From: Pararge aegeria
Taxonomy: Eukaryota; Arthropoda; Insecta; Lepidoptera; Nymphalidae
Length of the DNA stretch: 64,000 nucleotides
Direction: 5' to 3'
Assembly (NCBI RefSeq): GCF_905163445.1
Contig: NC_053183.1
Location: 17,360,001-17,424,000, forward strand
Shown: positions 1-13,400 of the stretch, piece after piece
Numbering within the stretch: the first letter of the stretch is position 1
Layout: the number at the start of each line of letters is the position of its first letter
Translations under genes and position numbers: made by a program
The notes under the pieces: model-generated
The model's database searches: none
Told to the model about the DNA's origin: nothing
The model's input: only the letters and a program-made list of their open reading frames with translations

Positions 1-200
1 AGACATAAAAAAATAACTAAATAAATTATCATGAGATGAGATTGCACATAAGGGGTCATTTTTAGAAAAATAAAACCAGATGTCACCTCAGAGCTAGTTG
101 TTAGTTATATTGTTGAAGATTCGCGAAACCTAAATCGATCGAAATAATAAATGAAGACTTTTGCGATACCCTGTCTCTCAAACTAATTTTTATTATATTA

Positions 201-499
201 CTAGCTGTTGCCCGCGACTTCGTCTGCGTTTGATTTTGTTTTTAAAGTATTCAGTATCGCTTAGCCTTAAGTGAGTATTGTAGTATATATATACATATAT
301 ATATATAACATGTGACAAATAATTTGCAATAAAATAATATTGCGACTATAATTAAAGATCTAAGATATCCTATCTCTTAAGTTGGACCAGACTGCTCACG
401 GTGAGCCAATTTTATTTAAAATCGGTTAAGTAGTTTAGGAGTCCATCGCGGACAAACATCGGGACAGGAGATTTATATATATATTATATTATATATTGA
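201..499 (-). mobile_element. Helitron-like non-autonomous element, family H3
   Basis: On the minus strand it would end ...GGGCAACAGCTAG followed by T at 200 and begin A|TC at 499. It contains the common lepidopteran stretch reading AAGTAGTTTAGGAGTCCATC on the plus strand. A related head with the same CTAG end lies at 63525. Sits downstream of exon 11 in the next intron. Confidence 0.5.
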
Positions 500-555
500 T
501 TATAATAATATTATTCAGAAGTGGTTTAATTTTGGTTACATACAAGATTATTATA

Positions 556-868
556 TATATCTCATAATATTTTAAATCATTTATTTCTTTCCGTATTCAT
601 TCTCTTCTATTCTCTTCTCGAGCGGGTGAAGATCATTATCTACACCCATGTACACCCAACAATAGAATATCGTCATAGTAAATAAAAGCTGTATTTGACA
701 GTTTGACAGTTCAAAAATAGGAGTGCTCCGATCGTCACCAAACTTTACAGGATTACTTGCCAGGTCAATCCGGAGATTCACTGAAAGTTCATTGAAATCA
801 GCCCAGCCGTTTCGGAGCCTATACGGAACATACCCACACACTTTCTCTTTTATATATATATATATATA
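556..868 (-). mobile_element. Helitron-like element H1, 3' end missing
   Basis: Matches the body of the complete H1 copy at 49234..49615 in reverse, including the segment around CGTTTCGGAGCC and the TATATA-rich 5' end. The terminal GC hairpin and CTAG are absent. Confidence 0.75.
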
Positions 869-1056
869 TAGATAGATAGACGGGTTTTAATTTTTTTTTT
901 TTTCAAGCTAGTTTTTTATAAAATGATATACAATTGCCCTTGAATGAATTTGCAATTTTGTGTAGCCTAGTAAACTGTACAGTTAGAAGACTACAAAGCC
1001 ATAAACACAGGAGCACTTCGTATACACACCATTGCCTCCGCCTCGCCACGACGCAC

Positions 1057-1206
1057 CTGTTTGTTGTACCGCACGTCGCGGATGACGCGTATCATCTGCA
1101 GGCCCATGTTGACGCAGCAGAAGGCGTGGTCGTCCCGACGCTCCGGCAGCCCGCTGACGCAGAAGTAACAGTCACCCAGCAGTTTGATACGTAAACAGTG
1201 GTTTTC
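1057..1206 (-). CDS. Ac78C: Adenylyl cyclase exon 11 (residues 391-440, second metal Asp); last coding exon in the window
   Basis: 150 nt, phase 0 at both ends. Acceptor CTGTTGTAG|GAAAAC, donor AACAAACAG|GTGCGT. Encodes ENHCLRIKLLGDCYFCVSGL followed by PERRDDHAFCCVNMGLQMIR. D402 in GDCYFC is the second metal-binding aspartate. Third-position GC content is far above the surroundings, giving a GC-rich island here. The next expected exon (MRIGIHSG region of C1) is not seen between 1 and 1056, so the gene continues to the left. Confidence 0.96.
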
Positions 1207-4200
1207 CTACAACAGTGCAGAAACACACATCAAGCCATACTAGTCTACCATCATCATAATATCAAACTCACCGAACACTTTTCGGTGAGTTTTTTTTTTT
1301 TTTTTTTATAGAGGAGCGCTTGACTGCAAACACACCTGATGGCAGTGGCGTGCATTAGGTTTCTTACCAGGGTATGCATACACCAGGAAAATTGCATAAA
1401 ACGGCACAAACTCTCCTCCTATTAAAGTTATATATCAATGTTTGGGGTATGCAGTGCTTTTGAGCATGTATGGAATGCACGCCACTGCCTGATGGTAAGC
1501 GATGATGCAGCCTAAGGTGGAGCGCGCTTGCCTAGAAGATGCCTATTCACTCTTGATTTGAAGGTACTCATATTGTAGGTACTGGGGAAAAAGGAAGCTG
1601 GAAGGGCATTCCAGATCCTAGCGGTGCGGATCAGAAACGAAGATGCGAAGCGCTTCGTACGCGTCCGCGATATATCGACCACGTAGGGATGCAGATCCTT
1701 ACGGTGCCTCGCGGTTCGATGGTAAAGAGGCGAGGGGGGAACTAGATAAAATAGTTCTTGAGCACACTCTCCGAAATAAATCCTATAGAATACCGAAAGG
1801 CAGGCAACCTTGCGACGATGCTCCAAACTCTGGTTTTTTATTGGCTAGGTCACCGATGAGGCTTCTAGCACGGCGATCCACCGAATCCAGGGCATCAAGC
1901 TGATAGTTGGCAGAGCCGTCCCATAAATGGGAACAGTACTCCATGCACGATCGAATTTGAGCTAGCTTGGTACAAGGTAAGTAGCTGTTCAGACGTAAAG
2001 TAACGCTTGACCTTATTGAGTTAAATTTTTCGTCAAGTTTACATGACGCATTGTCAAAACGTGTAATATGAATGTTGTTAGTGCTCTTAATAAATAAACC
2101 CATTACCGGCCCACTACAGGGAACGGTTCTCCTCCCACAATGAGAAGAGGTTAATGCCGTAGTCCACCACGCTGGCCCAGTGCGGATTGGTGGACTCCAC
2201 ACACCTTTGAAAACATTATGTAGAACTCATACATGCAGGAAGCAAGTGATGCAAGTGATATTTGGATTACTTAAAACGCACATAACTTAGAAAAGTTAGA
2301 GGTGCGTGCTGCTGGTCTGGTCTGGTGGGGGCTTAGACCGTGGCTAGTAACCCCCTTGTAAAAACCTATTAAGGGTATGACTACCATACTCCCTAACAGG
2401 CTAGCCCGCTACCATCTGAGACTGCATCATCACTTACCACCAGGTGAGATTGCAGTTAAGGCCTAACCTTTAAGTGAAATAAAAAAATAGGGACTTACCG
2501 TAGCTAATCTGTCAAAGCGAGCAAAAAGTTCGTTCAGAAGTTTCACCAGATCTTGTGCGCTACATTTGCTAGATAATTCTGAAAAAAATAAAAAGTACAT
2601 AAATTATAGGAGTATGTAGGTAAATTCTTAGCATGTACATTTTTTGTTTCTATCGACTTCCTATTGATACGTATGACTGCTATCGTTTATAGAATTTAGA
2701 AGAAGAAAGCATTAGCACCATCCGTTATCGTCCGCCGACCTATCCCACTCCTGAGGCACAATCCATACACAGGACAAAGGTACTCCATACTTCCTACAAG
2801 CTGTTCAAATTCAGAATGGTGGACTAAAACGATAATTATAGCAAGTTATCGATAACAAGTAACAACCAGTGGGTACCGCGGGCTAAACGTGCTATTCAGG
2901 AATATCCTAACTATAGGCTGGTATCTACTGAGATTTCTTAGTTTCTTTTTCTTACAGTTTGCAATTTGATAAAAGTACTGTAATAATGTAGACGACGCCA
3001 TCCATTCCAGTCCAGTAATCAAGTAACTTAATCCGTAGAGTATGATGTAAACCACAGAATTAAAAACATACAGAAACCTTGTACAATACATATATTGACG
3101 CATCAAAAACCGGGTATTGGTTAGAAGCAGGCGTTAGTTTGTGAAAATCCATAATCCATCCATCCATGTTGACTTCACAATGAATAAGTTCATTGTAAAG
3201 TCAACATCTCCTGAGGATGCTCCCGTTTCGGAGCCAAACGTGCGTAGAGGGTACATAGCCGAGGATCTGTTTGGTGTGGAGTATGCGGATTGAAGAAATT
3301 ATAAATTTCACCATACAGATTCTCCTGCTGTTCGCGGAGTATAGCAAATGAAGCTTAATTTTCGTAATGCATCAAAAACCACTCCACTTTAGTAGTATAT
3401 TTTGAAAAAACGGTTAGTTACTTCACTCCATTTAGCAGTTGACGGTTGAATTATTTTACCTCTAACTTTCCAAACGTTTACCATAAAATATAGAAAATGG
3501 GAAAAGTTTGTGAACCAGCAACATTATGCGGGTGTGAAGGGAGACGTGCTCGGGACGTTTTCTTTTGGGATACAATGCATTAATAGCTGAATGCGGGTTC
3601 TGTATATACTTAATTCTGTGATGAAAACTAGCTATAACTTGTCGTAGCTTATTACATTCAATTTACTATAACTTGTATCCTATAGTATATAGTCCCCTTA
3701 TTGCATAGAAGACAAGTTATTTGGAATGCACTTTATATAACTTACCAGTGAATCCTTTTATATCAGCGAACAGTATAGACACGTTCTCGTGCCGCTGAAT
3801 GTATAAGTTATTAAATTGCTGCTCCTGAAATTCGCCCTTAACTCGAGACACGTGATTTGATATCTCCTTCGCCAAAAAATCCGGAATCACTAAAAAAAAC
3901 AGAGTGTATTAACAAAATGTCAGGATCAATCGAGTTAATTTGATGAAATTAATTTCAATAAAATTACTTTGTAGTCACAAAAAATGCTTTCTGGAAAAAA
4001 AGTTTTTACTTTATTATTTTCTTGTTATTAAAATGTAATTCGTCGGCTCTTTTAATAAGTTTCATTGAGGGTCAACTACAGTTTTTGGCGCAATTGAAGA
4101 ATTTAACTCTTCTTACCGCTCTGAAATAGTTTCCATTGTCTGTCGCTCTCTCTCTTTGTCCGTTGCCTTGTTACCATGGATCTGTGGGTCTCCAGAAACG

Positions 4201-7200
4201 CCTTCCTCTGCCCCCAATCAGCGAGGTACTTAGCATACATTCCGGCAAAATTTACAGCCATGTATAATAACGAATTGGCTATAAGTATACGGGTACCGCA
4301 AGTCTTTGCCTGAGGATCATAAAAAAATTGCTGCACCGGTCATTTTAAATTACATATGCCCGTTTTTACTAACGATCAAAAAGGGAATACCTTCATATTC
4401 CTAGGCATAAATCTCTATATTTCTATATATTCTGTATTTTTTTGCTATTTATGAATTATTGGTAAGTAGGTAAACTTTAGTAGTTTATGTTATGACTAGT
4501 TGACCTATTCCACTATCCCGTTTTTCTAATGTGATTATTCTATTTTGGTTTGCGTGTAGAAGATTACCTACAGTAAAAAGATCGCCTTTGTGTTTTTTTT
4601 TTGTCTTTCTTCCGCTCCGTTCTCATAATACGTGGCTAGGAATTGAAACTTCCTTTGGAATACTAATACAAAAGTGAATAAGCTAGACCTAGATCGTCTA
4701 GGCAAACACGTACATTTAAGTTATTTACGGTTTCCATAAGGTGAAAAGTTGATCAAGTCCCCATATCCAATGAAAAATATAATCAACAGACTTTAGCAAC
4801 GACCAGAATACCAAATAGTGCATAAAATTGTGGCAATACATTTTACAGGAGCAGTTATATAAGTTCACGCTTAAGTTTTAAATACTGAATCAGTTTTAAT
4901 GAGATTATCACTATTCCCTACGACCAATGATATGTAAACTTATAAAAAAGGAACGGTCACGATCAGATAAATAGAAATATATAAACAACACAAATTTGTT
5001 TGGAAACCTTAGTATATTATTAATATGTTATGTGAATATAAAATCTATCAGAGCTCCTTTTTTGAAGTTGTTTAAAAGGGCCCTTGATAAACGGACGGAC
5101 AGACATCAAAGTGATCCAATATGATTTCCGTTTTTCCGTTTTGATGGTCCGGAACTTTACAAAAGGGGTGCGCAATACGAAATTCAATCACTGTCAAAAC
5201 CGGCATTGCATAAATATAAATTATATAACTATCTATATCTACACAGATTTAAGAATATACAGAATGCGCGTACACGACTAATATGCAAAAACCACTCCAC
5301 TTTAGTAGTATTTCACAAACAGGCGTGTTTGAATAGGCGGATAGTCAGTTCATTCATTCAGCAGTTGACAATATATATTTTACCTCTAATGTTGTAAACG
5401 TTTAGCATATAATGAGGAAAATGGGAAAAGTTTGGGAGCTAGCAATATTCCGCGGTGAGAATGATTCAAGTGAGGCGTGATCAAGACGTCTTCTCTGTTT
5501 TTGGACATAATGGACTGCTTGCCATTATGGTTGATTGAGAATTCTGTATGTTCTGAATTCTGTGTATATCTTTATTTTTATGGTAAATAAATGTTCTGAT
5601 TTAATAAATGAGCAGTAAAAGAACCGGATTATTATTCCAGCTAATCTCTGAAACGGTTGAATCGAAATCGACGGATTGTTACCGCTAATAGAGGATAAAA
5701 TAGGACAACTTTTTCTTTCGGAAATCTCTGGTCTGGAATGGGGGTTGAAATACTTTATGAGAGTTTTTTTTAAACTGAGGGTTATTAAAATTTTGAAGTA
5801 GATTTTTGATTTTAGGCTGTTCTTTAAGAAATTGTTTCTTTAATTCTTAATAAAGAAAGGAAAGGTAATAAAATCTGATTAGTTTTAAATAAATTACACC
5901 TTAAAGTACTCACTTTCTCTAGTTCAATTAGGAATTGAGAGAGAGAATACAAGGTTTGATGGGAAAATTTTACGTACTTTTTCCAAATTGCGAGCAATAA
6001 ATTTATATATTCGGCCTTACTTAATCTATACTTACTACCTACTTTATCTTTGCTTACTGCATGAATATTGTTTAGCATGAACTCCTTGACATTAACAGCT
6101 GTGGCCAGCACGTGTGAGAAAGAAGACAGTATCCCGATGACAATACACCAGCCCAATGAGAGAGGCAGCATTGCGTAGGGAACAAATATTATGAAGAGCA
6201 TGTACCACACTTGATTCTCGGGCTCTTGGAAGCCTATGCCTTGGCCGCTAAGACCTGAAATTAAAAAAAAAAAACATACCATAATGAAAATAAGCGGTGA
6301 TAGATTTTATGGCTGTACGGTGATATACCTTTGCTTTTTCCCTATGAGAAGATATAAAGAAAAAAATATAATTTATCCAAATTAAATATTACTTGCTTTA
6401 ATCTTTCCATAATCTTTTCAACGGCGTGTGCTACCAATCCGGCCGACAATAATGCTGATGATGATGAAGAATAAAATAAAAAATAATAATCAATAAAATA
6501 ATCGCTATGTCGAGCGATAAGGCCGCCAAATTGTATAATTTTTGTTAAATTTTTATTTATAATTTTACTATACGTGTATGTCGTGTACAATAAAAGTGTA
6601 TTCATTCATTCATTCATTCATTCAATCAATTGTTGAGGAGAAATTTCTAAGGCGGTTATTCGATATTTTTTTTGGACTAGTATTGAGAGTGAAACAAGGA
6701 CACATTTCGTTACATGAGAGAGTGGAAAGATATAACATAGAGTGAAGGAGGAAAAGAGCTATACATCGTAAGCATATCTCATACAAATCGCGCATGCGTT
6801 AGTTTGTGAAACGTCAAATCCACAGCTGAGATATCACGAGTGGTGTAATTAAATCATTAATACTTGAGCTGTAAAGCATACAAATAAGTACATCTTTTTT
6901 CAGATACATATAATTTTTTACTATATGGAACTAAACTGTAATACTATCTGTAGTCAATGAAGACTTGTTGACTTTAGAATAATAAAGAGTCTCAAGTACC
7001 CACTTCTTCAACTTATTTTTTTTTGGCTTATAGGCAACGTTTGTCATATTACTCAAGTAATTTTCTTATGCCATTTTTTAAATTGGATAAGTCCATTACG
7101 AACGCCTTATTTTGAAATACTAAGATTTTTAAAAAGTATAGTGCTAAATTTATAATTTTTTTTTTTTTTTTGACAATCACCTTTGTGGATCTTCCAAGTA

Positions 7201-7456
7201 TACGTGACATTGGCGAAATACAACGTGCCAATTTGGAACACACTTCAAAGCCAAAAAAAGCAAAAGAAGAAGTAATTGGATAAGTTTAACTAAACTAGCT
7301 GACCCGTGCAACTTCGTTGCTCCAATAACCGATTACCGGAAAACACAAATAAAATGACATTTTCTAAAAATGAATCCTAGCTAGATCGATTTATCGCCCC
7401 CGAAACCCCATGTATACTAAATTTCATGAAAATCGTTGGAGCCGATTCCGAGATTC

Positions 7457-7492
<36 letters not shown>

Positions 7493-10400
7493 AAAATTGC
7501 TCGTTTAAAGATATAAGATTAAGTTATGTTAAGTATAATATATAAATAAATGAAGTTATGTTATTGTTCACAAAAAAAAAATCAATTTCTCAATACTGAT
7601 TTTGTTCGGCTACACTATGTGAATCCATCCATCCATTATCTACATTGAAAGCTTAAAGTTTGCTACTGTCGAATTGAAAATGATACTTAATTTGATATGA
7701 TAATGTAATTTTGTTACCTTGCGCTATGAGTAGAATCCACGTGGTAGCCGCCGCCCAGTGTAAGTAGTTATTGGCGAAACAGCGCCATCCTCCAAGAAGA
7801 CATAGTGCAATATTTATGAGCCCAAACGCTGCCGTCCAAGTTATTTTGTACCCGTCTGTAACTACCTCGACTTCATGGAAAGGAAAAAAAAAATCTATGA
7901 CTTTTTGTAACAAATTAAAAACTAAATTTTAATAAGACCAAGCCTTTTATTTTTATTCTGCAAAATTGGAATTTTATTACATATAAAAATCATTATGTCA
8001 TACTTACTGTTGTCTCTATTTGATAATGTATAAATTAATGATAAACTTATCTGAAAATATAAATAACATCCATTAATAAAAAAGAAAAAAAATGAAAAAC
8101 GGCCGATTGCTGTTAAGAAACATTCGCAATGAAACTAACTGAAATTTCCATACCTTGGATAAAAATATAATTAATTATTTGGTTATAACATTCAACCGTT
8201 TTGGAAAGGTAATCTATGAGAGGAATTTAAATAATTAATTGTAATTTTTAAAAACCCTGAATACAATGTTTTGTTTTATTTATAATATTTATGAGGATGC
8301 TATGAGCTATTTTTTTTTAAATATTGGATAGAAGCAGGTGTTACGTTGCGGAAGTCCATGATATATTATGAAAATTAAGCTTAATTAATTATTCATTGTA
8401 AAGTCAACATCTCCTGAGGATGCTTCGGTTTCGGAGCTAAACGTGCGTTGAGGGTACATTGCCGAAGATCTGTTTGGTGTGAAGTATAAGGATTGAAGAA
8501 ATTGTAAATTACACCATACAGATTCTCCTGCTTTTCGTGGAGTATAGCAAATTAAGCTTAATCTTCATAATATACTATGAGGTCATTTTTTACTTGGTTT
8601 CTTACCAGGGTATGCACACAGCAGGTCAATTGCATAAAATGACAAAATCCTCCTCCTATACGAGCTATATTTCAATTTTAGGTTAGGCAGTTCTTTTGTG
8701 CATCTATGAAGTGCCCGCCACTGATACTAATTCCTAAGCGCCCCGTTGTTTCCATTTTGACGTTTGGGGACACTAGACTAAACAAAGTCTACTATAATAA
8801 AAATAGATCGTTTAAAATAAATAACAGTTTTCGTCACCTTTAGTGCTAGATCAACCACGTTGACCATTATGAGAGATTTTTGTCTTTGTCTTCGAGAATA
8901 CCTTTGATATGATAATTCTACGGTTTCGTCCTGCAAACAAAATTTGATATCAAAATGCAAAATCTTCTAATGCGCGTTTTAACTAACGAGGAACTAGGTA
9001 ATGCCTAAATAAGTAACGCCCAATCTGAGGAGATTCCTAGGCATATATCAACCGCAAACTAATAGATATCACCTAAGAGTTGGTGAAACGTTTTTTTCTA
9101 TACACATCGCCTAAATCATTAGGTATTCGATTTAAGTATTCATCAACGTTTACTTTAAAGCTATGAAACTGATAATTATTTTTTAATCTGGGGCATTTAT
9201 TTTCACTGAACTTTTATTATTTGTTGTATTCCACAGAATGTTAGCCCTTGACTGCATTTGGTGATGATGCGGTTTGAGACGGTAGCGGTCTAACGGCACG
9301 TCTTTGCCGGTAGGGTGGTTACTAACTACTGCCAAATTGCCTATCGATAAACAAACATAATATTAATAGTATTATATTTTCATCATCATCCGTAGCCTAT
9401 TAAAGTCTGCTGGGCACAGGCCTCGAGAAACGGTTTTCACCACACTGCTCCAATGCAGGTTGGTGGGCTTTCACGACTATTACCAGAATGAAGTAATAAT
9501 AAGCGATAGCAACGACTTTACGTGCTCTACGAGGCACTATATCTTAACTTCGGGCTGGTACTCAAAAAATTATAATAGAAAATCGATAGATAATTAAATC
9601 TCTTTATTGCATACAAAAAATAAAAAGCACAAAAGACAAATAAATAAATTTAATTAAATATTTGTATGCAAAGACGGTCTAATTGCTAAAGCAATCCTTT
9701 CAGACAACCATTGGGGAAGTAACCGGCGAATGCATATCAACTAAAATAATATATGTCATATATATAATTTATATACGAATAACAAAGAAATAGAATAAAA
9801 CTTTATGTACGTTAATTAGGGGCAATAAGATAAATGAAATTGTTTAAGACGACATTTAAAACTTTTAAGGATTTCAATATACCTTAAAATGCCAATATAC
9901 TTGAATTATTATATGTAACGGTATATTACTGACCGTTAAATTGTATTGTATGTGCTTTGACTACATCGTGTTCATTACGGACCAATGTAGTATACTTATC
10001 GAAGGGATCCATGAAAACACGGGGATCTCGTAAAAAAGGGCGCCGCGGGAGATTTGATAGCCTTGTAATGATTAGACGAGCTTGTTTACGTATTATGGTA
10101 GCTTCTTCATTTAATCAGAAAGAGGCTTCGATCAATAATGTTCTAGATTTGTAGTCTCATTAAAAAGCAAAAAAAATAGACCAGTTATCTGTTGAGTATA
10201 CATTTATAGGTACTATTTCACTTTTATTGATTTTTCGGATGCTCAGCACGAACACATTGGCATTTTCACTATGATTTTCACGATGTTACAGTAGCTTTGT
10301 AAAGTAGGGTAAATTAGTAAAATTTTGATAACTACAAATTGATATGACCGGCTATTTTTGTAAATTTATTAGCATTTTAACCAGAATGCTGATAATTCTT

Positions 10401-13400
10401 ATTTAAATAAATAATAGTTTTTAAGAAATAATAAAAAATATACTTGATTAATGACATTGTGTCGGAGGGTATTTTCAGTACACTTCAGTCTTGCATAGGA
10501 CTCAAAGCTCATGTTTTAGTCGTTATCACTGATAAAAACAGGCTGAGTGAATTATTTTTTTCTTAAACACTTATTAACAAAATATCAAGCTAAGAATCGG
10601 ATATTAAAAGCAAATTTAAACGATGCTCTAGAATAATATTGATCGAAGAAAATATGGAAAAAATGCACCATAATTTACCATAATAATTGTACCATAATTT
10701 TATCTTACCTTAAAACTATTAGTGAGTGATGGCCAATAAATCCCTTTGTAATATCGACCTGTCCGAAGCATGTTCTCTGTGACAGCTGGAAGAAAATATA
10801 TTTGTTAGAAACCTAATAGATATATAAAAATTTTCAACTCGAGAGTCATCGTGTTCATCAAAATTTTATATTTTTTATATTTTTATTAGAGTGTTCTTAC
10901 TTATACTACACAGGAAACATCGATATAAATTGAAGAGTTGAATTCCACAATAAAGGTATATTGTTAGGTTTTTTTTACATTTTAATGTTTTTGTTGATTT
11001 ATCATCCGTCGCAAAAAGCGGCTCATCCAACTTGTTTGTATGTTTTAAAATATTATTAAAAAAAAATTGCACCTAATCATAGTATTTTCATTTACGTACT
11101 ATGTTTTCAGTTTTTATTCCTGAGTGTGCTTAGTTATTGCCCTGGCACAGTTTGTTAAAAAACTAAGCACATTTTGGAAATAATCAATTAATTTGAATAT
11201 TATTTTAATAAAAAATATAAAGTAAGTACATTTGAATCTTAATTATTTATTTTTATTGTCTTTTATAATTTAAAAGGTTGTTATAATTTATCATTCATAT
11301 TTCATTTTGTTACTATGAACTAAGCAAACTTTGGAAAAGAACTCTTCAATTAGTATCCATGTTTTTTAATTATCATAATGCCCGTAATGTCTACATATCA
11401 CTGACCTCTATTAGCGTATTATAGTATAATAAATAAATAAATAAATTAATTAATAAATAAATAAATATACTACGAAAATACACACATCGCCACCAAGCCC
11501 CAAAGTAAGCGTAGCTTGTGTTATGGGTACTAAGATGACTGATGAATATTTTTATGAATTATATATACATAAATACTTAGAAAATACATATAAACACCCA
11601 GACACTGAAAAACACTTATACTCATCACACAAACATTTTCCAGTTGTGGGAATCGAACCCACGGCCTTGGACTCAGAAAGCAGGGTCGCTGCCCACTGCG
11701 CCAGTCTGCCGTCAAATATGGAGGAGTATGTAGCATTTCTATTTAACCCCAAAATTATAATAAAATAAGACACTGAAACTTATTTCAAAACTTCTTCAAA
11801 GCAATATTTTTTCAATATCGGACATCCATTTACTTAGATCTATTGTTAAGAAAGATTACTTAGATTATTATTAACAGAATAGAATAGATTGGAAAAGTAT
11901 TTATTGCAAACAGAAAGAAAACAAGGTTAAAAAACATAAGGTAGAAATATATATGTATGCTCAAAAGCTTGAGTCGATCTCCTCCAGACATATAAATTGA
12001 ATAGTTCTTCTAACTTGAGTGCAGCACTCAGTCCTTAATATAATTGAAAGAATGGTACCTGGTTCATTATCCGCATTAAATGGGTCAATGCTGTTGCGAG
12101 CACTATTGGTAGAACCGTCGTCGTCGCTTATCCGCAGCTGAAATAAATGCCTGAATTAATATTTAGACTCTTAGAGTTAGCCTTTATTATTACCACGAGA
12201 CTGGTATTAGTTTATTATCTACTACTAGGAAACCTTCATGCCTGAGAGTTCTCCATACTGTTCTCAAAGGCATGTGGAGTCTACCAATCCGTACTGGGCC
12301 AGCGTCGTGGATTACGGCCTAAGCCCCTCCTCATTTTCGGCGGAGACCCGTGCCCTGTAATGGGTCCGTAATCGGTTGATATGATAACCCGCGCAAACTG
12401 GGCACGGGTCAGCTAGTAGATCATCATCATCATCGTATGAACTCATTACCGGCCTACTACAAGGCACGAGTCTCGTCCCACAATGAAAAGAGGTTAAGGC
12501 CGTAATCCACCACGCTGGCCCATTGCGGATTGGTGGACTCCACACACATTTGAGAACAGTATGGGAACTCAGGTATGCAGGTTTCCTCACGATGTTTTCC
12601 TGCACCGTTGAAGCAACTGATATTTTAATTGCTTGAAACGCACATTACTAAGAAGAGCTAGAGGTGGAATTCGAACTCGGCCTCCCGAAAGTTAAGTCGA
12701 AGTCCTAACCACTGGGCTATCACCGCTTTTAGTAAATAATACAGATAAATTTACACTTTTACTTGTGATGAACACTGTCACAGGCTTGCGGGGACTTGCT
12801 CTTTAAGTATAGCGATTAAGCATAAAAAGAATGTCACAAGTGAAAAGCTAAACCTATAAAAATAAGTAGGTACCGAATTCCCCGATTTACGAGAATCAAA
12901 AGTCCATTTAACTTTGTCAAATCTGATGAAATTCCTTTTAAAATCAGTTAGGAAGGACCCATACAAATTCCATTTTAAACTCTAACTCCGTTGAATTAGA
13001 TTATTAAACTGTATTTTAATTTGAGCTTCTTAGCCAAAATCAATAATACGCTTCAAAACCCGGAATTTAGTTTAAAAAATATTAATCCAAATTTTTATTT
13101 TTAGCCAGTCGGTAAATAAAGAGTTTTTTTTTAAATTATTTAAACAAGTATCAAAAATGAAAATAAAATTATTAAATTATCAAACCGTTAGCAGCGGGCC
13201 CGGTAAGGCACTTTGACGGGTCTCGTGACATTGTTAGTATATAGGTACTATCAATATATATAGCTACCTGTTCCTCAGGAACCGTGCAACTAGCGCCGTC
13301 TCCTGGGAGCCTCTCATCTTCAAGGTTTGGACTCTCCTGGTCTTCTATCTCTAGCACACTTTCGCAGCAGCGGCTCTAAAAAAAACAATAGCGATAGCAT

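Larger units (their letters stand above)
1290..2096 (-). mobile_element. Non-LTR retrotransposon 3' end, 5'-truncated
   Basis: Minus-strand fragment with a poly(A) tail (T run about 1290..1307), 3' UTR, and the degraded C-terminus of a reverse-transcriptase ORF. Its 3' UTR is interrupted by the MITE at 1343..1487. The upstream side is cut at about 2096 by a SINE B fragment. Confidence 0.7.

Noticed and set aside
934..1194. 86-codon open frame on the plus strand
   Set aside because: It is the shadow of adenylyl cyclase exon 11 on the opposite strand.
6020..6057. Alternative donors for exon 7 (GTAGGTA and GTAAGTA)
   Set aside because: They leave phase 1, while exon 8 needs phase 0; the GCA|GTAAGC donor fits.
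7459..7490. (TA)n run as a regulatory element
   Set aside because: Simple microsatellite inside Helitron-like H2; the other H2 copy has only a short version.
11523..11768. Overlapping ORFs on both strands with GIEPTALDSE-like peptides
   Set aside because: They are translations of SINE A; the same peptides recur at each copy.
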